This document shows positions 35,391 to 45,016 of a stretch of DNA of 64,000 nucleotides, piece after piece. The notes beneath the pieces are model-generated. The model searched no databases. It worked only from the letters and a program-made list of their open reading frames with translations, and was not told the origin of the DNA. This stretch comes from Persicaria tinctoria. Its lineage: Eukaryota; Streptophyta; Magnoliopsida; Caryophyllales; Polygonaceae. Location of the stretch: NCBI GenBank assembly GCA_037127255.1, contig JBANSL010000013.1, positions 67,972,188 to 68,036,187 on the forward strand, given 5' to 3'. Within the stretch, counting starts at the first letter, position 1. Each line of letters begins with the position of its first letter. Both the position numbers and the translations under genes were made by a program.

Positions 35391-35507
35391 GGCCCTTAGT
35401 CACCAAACTTCTTTTATTAGGCGTGCTAGGCAACTTCAATTATTTTTTAGTCGCACTAACCTTTTACCTTCCTTCCTCAGTTCCTCCCATCGCTCCTTTG
35501 TTCTCCC
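35391..35507. repeat. Dispersed repeat, copy 1
   Basis: Shares roughly 108 bases (AAACTTCTTTTATTAGGCGT through CTCCTTTGTTCTC) with 61037-61143. It ends exactly where a copia gag/protease fragment begins. Confidence 0.85.
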
Positions 35508-37013
35508 ACTATCCACATACCATTCTCAGCTTTGTTTACACCTATGAGAAATGAAACACTTAAATTACCTGCAAACTGAGTCATAGCCTGGTTAGCTGAA
35601 TTGTCCACCAAATCCACAGGTTTCTTGCCATTCATCATCTTCAAAACTTCCTGAAAAACTGCATTGACAATAGCCTGATCTGGCTTGTGAGATGACTGGT
35701 TAGTCTCAAAACACTGGTTAAAAGGACTATCCCGTTGATTGCTCTCAAATTGTGCTGCAAATTTCCCAGGCTGGTTAGGCCTTTCTTCATCATTAGGTCC
35801 CCTAAACCACTCAGGGTACCCAATAAGCTTGAAGAAAAAAAATCCTTGATGTGGCCACGTTCCCCAAAGTGGTCACATTTCCTATCCAACTTGAACCTCT
35901 TATAGTCTCTTCTGCCTTGATCACTTTGTCTGTACTGCTCGTATATGAACTTAGAAGCTGCATTAGCTTCCACCTCAAACTGCTCATCTCTGTTAGTCAT
36001 AAGAATACTGGACTCAGAAGGAGTAAAAGAAGTTATTCCCTTTGATTTTTTAATCTGCACTGCCATTTGATACACTTTATGGAGGCCTGGAAAAGGATCT
36101 TTAGACAAAACATTCCCCCTTAGATGCTCATAAGCATCATTCAATCCCAGCATAAACTGCATAATCTTTGCCTTTTCATCCCTTTCAACTATCCTTTTAA
36201 TCACATTACAAGAACACTGATTCAGTCCCCCACAATTACATGTAGGAAGTGGATCCAGCAATTGAATCTCTTCCCAGATTTTCTTCAATTTCAAGAAATA
36301 TACACCAACAGAAAGGTTTTCTTGCTTCAGATTGCTTAGATCACGCCTTAACTGAAATATCAATGGATCATTTGATTAATAATACCTATCTCTGATTTCA
36401 TCCCACAACTCTTTCGAAGACTGAACATATGTCAAACTTTCAGCTATATCACTATTAAGCGAATTAACAAGCCAACACTGAATCATGTAGTCTGCTCGCA
36501 ACCATTTCTCATGATCCTCACTCTCCTCACTCGGCCTAACACAGCTTCCAGTTATGAAACCTAGTTTAGTTTTGGCTCCAAGTGCCATTCGAATACTACG
36601 ACTCCAACTAGTAAAATTGGCCCCATTAAACTGTGTAGCAACCAGATTCATGCCTAGATGATCCGAATTTGAAAGGAAATACGGATTAATATGAACATTG
36701 TTCATACCTTGATTGACATCCCCAAATTGCAGTCCCGGAAATCCTGGATTTCCGAGATTCCATCCTCGTCCTGCTCCTGGAGGTGGTGGAGTGACAAAAA
36801 CTCCCCTTCCAGCGCCGTTTCCATCACCATTGCCACTAGATCCATGACCAGGTGTGCTCGTCGAACCTCATCCCACCATATCTCCTTGAAATCGGCAAGA
36901 TCAACTTCGGAAAAAAAATGAACAAACAAGATCTGAGCAGCTCAGATCTAGCAAACACCAACAACTGTAAAATCTTCAGAAAACAAGAATCGTTTCCATA
37001 AGCTCTGATACCA
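35508..37013 (-). pseudogene. Ty1/copia gag and start of protease, truncated (copia-D)
   Basis: On the minus strand gag starts upstream of MNNVHINPYFLSNSDHLGMN (36705), preceded by a Gly/Pro-rich leader. It continues with NFTSWSRSIRMALGAKTKLG, then after a TAA near 36376 SNDPLIFQLRRDLSNLKQEN, LGLNDAYEHLRGNVL and a degenerate zinc knuckle CDHFGERGHIKDFF (normally CxxC..H..C). The frame reaches NKAENGMWIV, the start of protease, and stops at 35508 where unrelated repeat begins, so everything downstream is deleted. It differs from copia-A/B and is of the same broad type as copia-E. Confidence 0.85.
37002..37013 (-). promoter_or_regulatory. copia-D primer binding site
   Basis: GCTCTGATACCA on the plus strand is the complement of the tRNA-Met primer site. 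It marks the LTR junction. Confidence 0.85.
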
Positions 37014-37015
37014 TT

Positions 37016-37213
37016 TGAACTTGTGAAATTGATCTCAAACACAAGTGAAATCCATTAATCGAAAATTCCAAAACCAATGTAAGAAAGAGAGAGTTTTGCA
37101 AATTGGAAAACACAACTGAAGTTCTCAAAAGGAACTTGGCGCCAAAACAGAGAACAAGTAAGGTTGTAACAACCTTACTTGAAATTACCAAAATACCCTT
37201 ATAATTCCCAACA
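37016..37213 (-). repeat. copia-D single LTR (approximate ends)
   Basis: Begins at TG just outside the primer site and probably ends at CCCAACA (37213). No second copy exists in the window, so both ends are inferred. Confidence 0.5.
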
Positions 37214-37251
37214 TACATCACCATAGTAACAGACTAATTAGAGCACTGTTC

Positions 37252-37304
37252 AGGATGGTAGAGCAACATCTCTTCCCAAATAAGCTCCCTCAGCAACCTC
37301 TCTT
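37252..37304 (-). pseudogene. Scrap of the MAP-kinase gene 3' end
   Basis: 53 bases match 52229-52281 with one difference. That is the last coding codons of the MAP-kinase pseudogene 15 kb away. Flanking similarity (GACTAATTA upstream in both) suggests the 3' untranslated region was included. No other part of the kinase is nearby. Confidence 0.85.
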
Positions 37305-37309
37305 AATAT

Positions 37310-37386
37310 CCAAAGACACCACCATGTTGTTTCCATTTTTTATTCCTTGATGTCCAACGACACCACCGTGTTGTTTCCATTTTTTT
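37310..37386. repeat. Two-copy tandem repeat
   Basis: Two units of about 32 bp (GACACCACCATGTTGTTTCC / GACACCACCGTGTTGTTTCC) separated by 13 bp, next to the kinase scrap. Confidence 0.8.
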
Positions 37387-37776
37387 TCCTTTGCTCTGGA
37401 TTTATTTTGTCAAATAGTATGGACATAATTCTCTTAATATCTTTGTCATTTTCATCTATCTCTTCTAGTCTCATCTATCTTGGTTGCGGCAGCTTCTGCG
37501 GGTGCTGAAAAACGATGGGTGCCGCTCTTGTGTTTCCAGCTTTTTTAGCTCTGTGTTGTAATGCACTTTTCGGAGTCCTCGGTTGTCTAATTGACACATA
37601 TGAATATGTGTTGGAAAGCTCTTTTTGAGAACTATAAGATTCATGAAGGCTCTAGATCTTGATTCAAAGTAACGAAGAACGAAAAAGGGATTTCCTCCGT
37701 GCTTTTTTCACTTTTACTCTTCCTTAGCTTCTCCACTATCTTCATGGTTTTCCATTAAGCTCCAAAGTGCATCCAC

Positions 37777-39035
37777 CACTAGTACAAATATAGGGGGTGG
37801 AGCACGCTAAATTGGGTACGGTTTTTGACAAGCGTGCTTGTTTTTTATTTTAAGAACAGTTTTATATTAAAAGTGTGTTCCCAACCCCAAATTCAACTAT
37901 AAGCAACACGCTTTTCCATAAAACCGTTCTCGTTTATTTCTACAAAAATATTTAGACCGGTTTTCATGTAAAGCGTGCTTAAAAAAACTCAAAACGAACA
38001 CGATTTAATTTTCAAAGTGTGTTCCCAAAATCAGATTTGACAAAAAAAAACACGCTTTGCTATAAAACTGTTCTCGTTTATTTGTAAAAAATTATTTAAC
38101 CCAGTTTTCGTGTAAAGCGTGCTTAAAAAAATTACAATGACCACGGTTTATTCTCAAAGTGTATTCCCAAAATCAAATTTAACTAAAACGAACACACTTT
38201 TCTATAAAGTCGTTCTCGTTTATTTCTAAAAACTATTAAGCTCGGTTTTCGTGTGAAGCGTGCTTAAAAATAAATTAAAACGAACACGGTTTCATTTTAC
38301 AAGTGTGTTTCCAAAACCAACTTTAAATAAAATCAACACGCTTTTCTATAGAACCGTTCTCATTTGTTTCTAAAGGAACAATTAGCTCGGTTTTCATGTA
38401 AATCGTGCTTAAAAAAAATAAAATGAACACGGTTTTATAAGAAAAGTGTTTTCCCAAAATCAAATTTAACTAGAGGGAACACATTTTTCTTTTAAAGAGT
38501 TCTCATTTATTTTTATAAACCGTTCTCGAAAAAATATTTTTTTTATATTTATATTTTTTTAGGAATTAGATTAAGTAAATGCACAAAGTTACAGCAAAAT
38601 TTCGTAGCTCAGGTGGCAGGCGTGTGATGCGAACGAATTCAGTAGAAGGGTAAGTGCAAGAGGTCTAGGGTTCGACTCTTGGTTCGAGAGCTAAGATATT
38701 GCATTGGATAAGTGTTGAAATGGATATATATGTAAAAGAGTACACTTTTATTTATTTATTTAAAGTGTGCTATTATTAAGCACGGTTTGAAAAAAAGTGT
38801 GCTAAACCGTTTTTTTTAACTCACTCCAATTGAAGCGTTCTTATAATTCGAGCAGACCGGATATTCTCTGTATTCCAGTTTTAAGAACGCTTCAACATAA
38901 AACCGTGCTTAAAATATGGGATCACGGTTAAATAATAAGCGTGATGGTTTGGGAGCGCACTCACTATAAGCACAACACGAGAAGTGTGCTCCCATGCATA
39001 AAAAAGCGTGATCTAGTCCCCCTTTTGTACTAGTG
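37777..39035. mobile_element. CACTA (En/Spm) non-autonomous element
   Basis: Starts CACTAGTACAAATATAGGGG and ends with the complementary ..CCCCCTTTTGTACTAGTG. Flanking triplets are CAC and CAA, a 3-bp duplication with one mismatch. Both subterminal regions carry many copies of AAGCGTGCTT, ACCGTTCTCGTTT and GAACACGGTTT, the transposase-binding-type repeats of CACTA elements. No transposase frame exists; 1259 bp. Confidence 0.88.
38600..38700 (+). repeat. tRNA-derived (SINE-like) sequence inside the CACTA element
   Basis: Contains a polymerase-III A-box-like TAGCTCAGGTGG (38605-38616) and a B-box-like GGTTCGACTC (38669-38678). The spacing of about 53 bp is longer than in a tRNA gene, and no cloverleaf is apparent, so a SINE remnant is more likely than a tRNA. 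Confidence 0.5.
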
Positions 39036-42000
39036 CAAACTTCTCCAAATAAGCTCTAAATCCATAAAAATCACACCAAACCTCCTGTAATCTCTGTAAA
39101 CTCCATATCTTGCAAATAATCAACAACTACACAATTTCTATACTTTATATCCCTTTTGAATCTATTACACATCTATAAATTTACCTCTTTTTAAAAAAAG
39201 TATGTGTATTTATCAAGGTTCTACTTTAACATATTATATAGATACCATGATATCGTCTAAACCGCCTAGTGGATTCCAAAGTGGAAAAATAGTAAGTTGC
39301 TTAGTCGATTTATTTATTAGATGGATACATCATTTTTGTAGATTGTTATAAAATAAAAAATTGCTTATATTCATTGATTTTTATCAACTCTCATCGGTTG
39401 AAGGACAAGTAACATAACTGATGATGATTAAAAGTAGTATGTGGGAAGTTGATAATTATTGGCGGTGAAAAGTTGTGGCGCAATTCAGTAAGAGCATGCT
39501 AACAGGTTCTCTATTTTAGAAAATTTTGGGCTTTTGAGAAATATTAGGGTTATTTTTGTTCCAATAGTTTCCAATCCCATTCTCCAAAATAGAAATATCG
39601 CAAGGAAAAAGGGGTATCTTCCCTATTTGTGCAGCAAACGTCATTTTTTTGCAGCACCATTTCCCACGTTCTTTCTCCTCCTACTCTCAAAAGCAAATGG
39701 GTTGTTTCTTTAATTCTTTTTTTTTTTCGTTCATCAATGGAATTTCAGGTTTCCATTTTCCGATCTAAGGTCACCAATGACTTCTGTCCTAGCTCCATCA
39801 AGTTCTTGTCACCCCATGTCAAGATCGTATCTTCCGGCCTCATGTCCGTCGGGACGTCCATTGCCGCCGCCACCGCCATTTTTGCTGAGGATCGCAAGGA
39901 CCAAGATCGCAAACCCAGTTGAACTATACTGTGTTCGGATTTCGTTTTCCCTCTGACTGGACGTTTCTTGGACTGATCGAGATGATGTTGGGAAAATTCA
40001 AAATTGGAGCTTGAAGAGGCAAATTAATTAAACTGCAGAGAAAAATGAGACTTTGGGTGTGTTGTCAAATTGTACAGGAAGTAAAAGTGAGTTGGGAGGA
40101 AAGTAATTGAGACATCAAAATTAGATGAGGCTTCGAACTTGTGGGGTTGGGAGATGGAATTGCATATTGATTGAGCTAACCGAGAGTTCATTTTGTTTGT
40201 TACTACAAACAATGGAATTGCATGATTAAAGGAATTGTTTCAGTATGTGGATCTGAAGTTGACCAAGGAATTGAAGTAAAAAAATACTTTTCCTCTGTCG
40301 CAACGATGTTCTATAACAAATGTATAGAATGAAATTAATTGATAGATAAAGAGGCTAGTCACATTTTCTCAGGTAATCATATCATGCCATACTTATTCAC
40401 ATCCTTGATATAAATACTCAAAAGCATTTACAGCAGGAGTACCCAATTAGAAAAATAATGCTATGGGAATGTAATGAATCATACTCCAGCACAACTTAAT
40501 TGTTCGGTAGTTCACATTAGAATCAATTTTAACAACCATGGATATTTTTTCCTTTTTATCTACAACTCGTGAGGATATCTTTGTCATAGAAATAAGGTAA
40601 TGTTGACAACATCTTAATGTTGCTTTGAGTTCTAGGAATATCATAGGTTATGCTCAAATATCACACCCAACATTATCACGAACATATGAAAAGAGAACGT
40701 CTGTGATGAAAGATCGATATAGTAGTGGTAGTCCTTTCAATGTCAAGAAGGATGCAAATTAGACAAACCAGGCAAATTTACATGAATATTTTAATCTTAA
40801 TAACAAAAGCAACTAAAAATACACATGGATTTGTGTTTGTCTAGTGGTTGAGCAACAAAATAAAACGTCTCATTTTTTTACTCCTATACAAATCAAACAT
40901 TCAAATATACTTTGCATCACCTATAAACATTCTCTTTTAAGAAGTGAGAAGTGATCGACTGATGGCTAGTATAAAGGGAATCAATCTATAAAATAAAATA
41001 TTTTCAAGTTGAAATCAATCCGTCAATTGTTTTCCACGCACATAGTTGACCCACAAATTATATTTAATTCTACTAATTAAGAAGAACAAAAGGAGAAAAA
41101 AAATATGAGCAAACTCAAGGTAGAAAAATTCACATCAGATATTTTAAGGTACCAAATTGGGATAAAAAATGTGACTTCTAGGGGTTATTCTAGTAGGGAA
41201 TTGAAGCAGCAACATCAGCTGAACCAGATATTGTTTCTTATTATCTTTTTCGATTGGAAGCTTGCAAAGAAAAAGTAAGTAGTTAGCAATTCAAAATCTA
41301 CCAGTGCAAATACCAATTTATAGAATAACAACACCTGCAGATGATAGATTAGTAGTTTTCAACACCCAACCCAATACTAAATATGTATCCAGTAAAATCT
41401 CCAGTGGCCTTCAGTACCCAAATCTTTTTCATTTTCCATTTTTGGGTTTTTGAGAGAACCAGTAGCTAGCACAACCCTTGTGTAATATAAACCTGTTGAT
41501 TTTTTTTTTCTGATTGTTTAGGCATTTTGTCAAACACCTTACAGACATGATATAAGAGACAAATTGAGAAACTAAAAACATTCATTTCTTCCAAATTTCC
41601 AATCCCTAATCATTCATAAAAAATCAGAAATAATTCACAAAGACGTTTCTCATGAAGCAATCAACTTAGAGTTTGCAATTGGGAGATTGAATAGAGTATA
41701 ACCTGTTTCTGCCTATTCTTGCAGTTGTTAAAAAAAACTTAGTGTTTTACCTCGATTTGACGCATCCCGCCTTCGATTGCAATCGATTGCCACCTCCAAC
41801 CACCGATTCAGCCGTCCCTACCGATCACCACATCAAATACAAACCAATCAAGAATTCTTAAATTTCCAATCCTTAAGTATTCTTCAAGAATAAGAAATCA
41901 TTCACAAAGCAACTCTAGCCTTGGGAAGTACCAGATGGTTAACGGCGACGCAGTTTAGGTTTGTTGAAGAGAGTAGAGATAAAGAGAGATTACCCTGCAA

Positions 42001-42994
42001 CTAATAGAGAAAGCCATCGGAAGCCGTCGGCGACTGCATCGCCGCCCAAAAATCGCCCTCCTCCGGCGCCTCCTGCAACGATTGCAGCCACCCGCCACCG
42101 ATCCAATTGCGCCGCACCTCCAGCCCACCAATTGCCCTCCTCCCATCTCTAACCGATTGCACAGTAATAGAATGTGGGAAGTTGAAATCCATTTAAGCAT
42201 GAAATTGTGAGGAAAGAGAACTGGAGGAAAAACGGTTTAAGAGAGAACATGTGCCTCCTACCTTTGTTCAGTGAAGGACACGTGGCTCAATATTTTAAAA
42301 AATGCGTTTCATGACCATTAACTATTTGACACCATTGTTGTGAAACGTGCTGAGATAAAACGATCGATTCATCATTGTGATGGTTTTAAGGTGTGACATG
42401 TTACCATGGGAGCCCATATATTCCAAATGTAACCACCATTGTGATGGTTTTAAGGTGTGACATCTTTCTGTTTATGATTTTTCTAGCTGTCTAACTACAC
42501 AGCATATGCTTGATAAAATCTAACCCCTATCAAAAGTCAAAACTACCCGGCAGCCTTAAATAATACAACATTCACGATCCACCAATGTAAACAACTAATA
42601 GAATGTCATCACTCATCTATCAAAAGTGAACCTGAAGAAAATTAGCAATTAAGTCTAATGATATGCACCAAGTAATGCAACAGTCCCTTTAGGGCTCATT
42701 GAAGAGAAAGAAAACAATAAGTGCAGTGAAATCATAAATTAAGCATGTACTTTGATCCTATTTGTTATGATGAAACTGGATTGAGAGATTCCAAATATAG
42801 GTTGATTTTAGAACATGTTCTTATACTATCAGTATCATTAAGCATCTTCATTCTATCTACTACAATCCCAAATAGGCAAATACCACTTCCCACAATCTGA
42901 GGCAAACAATCCACAGTTCTAAATCCCCTTGAATTGATCATAAAGAAGGAAAAAATGATTGATTTAACTCGCAATTCACATACTAATTGAGAAA
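39036..42994. other. Long stretch without a supported gene
   Basis: Mostly AT-rich. A 61-codon frame at 39737-39922 has ordinary amino-acid composition but no family I know. A GC-rich patch at 41990-42170 lies in a sequence resembling a plant 5' untranslated region. Two direct copies of GTGATGGTTTTAAGGTGTGA occur near 42379 and 42440. A G-box (GACACGTGGC) at 42277-42286 is repeated with its flanks at 44545. Confidence 0.45.
39737..39922 (+). CDS. Short hypothetical frame
   Basis: Encodes 61 residues beginning MEFQVSIFRSKVTNDF and ending in a charged tail. I do not recognise it. It could be the first exon or a fragment of a host gene, since composition is not low-complexity; there is no further support. 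Confidence 0.2.
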   Translation: MEFQVSIFRSKVTNDFCPSSIKFLSPHVKIVSSGLMSVGTSIAAATAIFAEDRKDQDRKPS

Positions 42995-43702
42995 TTAATG
43001 GAGGAGGAAGCAAGATGAGTACTTGGGAGAGTTGGCACAGAAATTCCGATGAAGAATCCGACTATGACTCGAATTCGATTGCTCAATCAACTCCCTTAGA
43101 CCCGAATTCCCCGCAATCTCTGTGCTCTCCTCTTCCTCCTTCTTCTGAATCGACACACCCGCTACCTTAACCCTAACCCTTTCAAAGTAATTCCCGTAGA
43201 TATACTCAGGAGTGAACCCGTCATCCTCATCAAACAGCATGATGTGACCATGCCACTCCCAAACGCGGTAATCCGATCCAGGCTCCTCGTGGAAGCCGAC
43301 ACAGATGTGGTGTTCGCCGATCGAGACGGCCTGACCAGAATTAGGTTTGAGCGAATCGATCTTCCCGCTGAGAATAACCTTGATTAGCTCCTTCTCGAGC
43401 TTGGATTCCTCCTTGGCAAGCTGGCTCTTATTGGAATTGGGGTTAGGGATGTCGGAATCGGCGTCAGATTCTTCGTTAGAGAAGGGGAAGTTGGAGGCGG
43501 CGTCGAGGAGGATTTCCTCGAGCGATTGGGGGAAGAGGGGGTTCGGATTGGTTTGGGCGGCGGAGGCCGGATTTGGAGGCGACTTTGAAGGAAGAGGTTG
43601 TCGAGATTTGGGGAGGCGCCATTGAAGGAGCTCATCGTACGCTTCCGGGTTGGGATTTGGGGATTGGGCGAGGGAGGGTTTTAGCTTCTCAAAGGAAGGG
43701 TT
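42995..43702 (-). CDS. Conserved plant protein of unknown function, start codon missing in frame
   Basis: A 235-codon open frame on the minus strand, unrelated to any transposon protein I know. It reads YDELLQWRLPK, PQSLEEILLDAASNFPFSN, acidic SNEESDADSDIP, a coiled-coil-like KEESKLEKELIKVILSGK, then a compact conserved-looking domain: SIGEHHICVGFHEEPGSDYR, VWEWHGHIMLFDEDDGFTPE, YIYGNYFERV, and a basic/acidic tail. Codon use is GC-rich and even, like a real exon. There is no ATG in this frame before 43240, and a TAA at 43703-43705 closes it upstream, so the start is lost, frameshifted, or in an upstream exon. A GT donor near the end (AA/GTACTC) could mean another exon. A hAT element sits 50 bp upstream. 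I believe it is a host gene or a recent pseudogene. Confidence 0.55.
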   Translation of the reverse strand, partial: NPSFEKLKPSLAQSPNPNPEAYDELLQWRLPKSRQPLPSKSPPNPASAAQTNPNPLFPQSLEEILLDAASNFPFSNEESDADSDIPNPNSNKSQLAKEESKLEKELIKVILSGKIDSLKPNSGQAVSIGEHHICVGFHEEPGSDYRVWEWHGHIMLFDEDDGFTPEYIYGNYFERVRVKVAGVSIQKKEEEESTEIAGNSGLRELIEQSNSSHSRILHRNFCANSPKYSSCFLLH

Positions 43703-43752
43703 TTATGCAAAGCTTGTCCATAGGAAGAGGTAGGCCTCGGGCAGGCTACCAG

Positions 43753-44309
43753 AAGGGCCGTTCCGTTATATTTTGAGGCCCTGCGCAATATATTAAGGGC
43801 TTTTTTAAAACTAATTTAAAAGGAAAAAAAAATTCACCAAATCCACTAACAAATTAAAAAGTAATCCCTAACTAGTATAAAAAGTGAAAACTAACCAAAA
43901 TATATATAGTTAGAATTTGATATTACCTATCAAAATTCTTGAAGTTGAACGTACGATTGCAATGGTTGAATTGATTTCCTGGCAAAAATAAAATAAAATT
44001 GAAATTGTAATTTGTGACGGTAAAAAAAAGTAATTTGAAACTATAATTTTTTTAGGAAAAATTTTCGGAATGGGCTGTTGTAATTTCAATTGGAAAAAAG
44101 GGCTATTGGACAATTGGGCCAGATTCGAACTTAACACCACCCCAGAACATGCGCATCCCACTGTCAGTTGATCTAGCGCAACATCTTTATACTTACCGAA
44201 ATTTATATATACATATATATAGTATAACACTATAACACCTATACGAGGCCCCCGAAATTTTGAAGCCCTGTGCGATTGCACTCTTCGCACAGGCCTCGGG
44301 CCGGCCCCG
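43753..44309. mobile_element. hAT-like non-autonomous element
   Basis: Flanked by an exact 8-bp duplication GCTACCAG (43745-43752, 44310-44317). Ends AAGGGCCGTTCCG and, complemented, CGGGGCCGGCCCG are imperfect inverted repeats of the GGGCCGG hAT type. Inner GAGGCCCTGCGCA / GCACAGGCCTCGGGC motifs are also typical. The 557-bp interior is AT-rich without a transposase. It lies upstream of the conserved frame at 42995-43702 and probably interrupts its 5' region. Confidence 0.82.
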
Positions 44310-44544
44310 GCTACCAGTTCCGTCGTCGGGAGCGAGATGCAAGAAGGAGGTGCCATGGGAGAGTTTAGATCTGGCTTCGAGAGGGGCAAAAAGCCATGAG
44401 GGCTTTGATTGAGAGAGAGGATTTTTGAGAGTAGAGCAGAGCGAGTAGTGCTTGTGGAGAAGAGAACGTGGTTGCTGATAGCAGTTCCGGAGAACGTGGG
44501 GAGAGAGGGTTAAAATTTTTTGTTTTTAATTTTGCCCAAAGAAG

Positions 44545-44554
44545 GACACGTGGC
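44545..44554. promoter_or_regulatory. G-box / ABRE-like site
   Basis: GACACGTGGC contains the ACGTG core bound by plant bZIP factors. It lies upstream (minus strand) of the conserved frame and is repeated with flanking sequence at 42277-42286. Function is inferred from motif only. Confidence 0.35.
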
Positions 44555-44966
44555 TCATTCTTTTACAAAAAGACTGCTTCTAAAATTATAGGTATAAGGA
44601 ATGGATATGGAAAATCGGTTAGAGATACTCTAACAAGGGATGAAAAGTAGTGAGAGTTTGTCTCCTACTTGTTTATCCTTTTTCTACACTTATTTTTTAC
44701 ATTACGCAACCTCCTAATTGTGATGAAATGAACCTCCCATGAATTAATACTTCTCTTATATATATATTGTGAACATCAATTACTTCTCACCACTAAAAAG
44801 AATTGTAGACGTTGCTAATTGACATTTAATCACATTATCAAAATATGGGGCATGCATGACACGTTGCGAATTGACATTTAAGCCATTTATCAAAATTTAA
44901 TAACTTTATCAAAATATAGATTCATAATTCATAAATATAACAGATACATTCTTATAAAATATTTTA

Positions 44967-44980
44967 CAAATCTCCAACAT
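44967..44980. repeat. Target-site duplication, 3' side of LINE-2
   Basis: CAAATCTCCAACAT, repeated exactly at 51873-51886, sits directly against the T-run that is the LINE A-tail. Confidence 0.93.
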
Positions 44981-45016
44981 TTTTTTTTTATTAAGTAAAA
45001 ATTCGGATGCATAAAG

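Noticed and set aside
38600..38700. A functional tRNA gene
   Set aside because: A- and B-box-like motifs are too far apart and no cloverleaf or anticodon arm could be drawn.
39488..44640. AAGAGCATGCTAACAG at 39488 and TTAGAGATACTCTAAC at 44619 as ends of an element enclosing the conserved gene
   Set aside because: The two sequences do not form convincing inverted repeats and no flanking duplication was seen.
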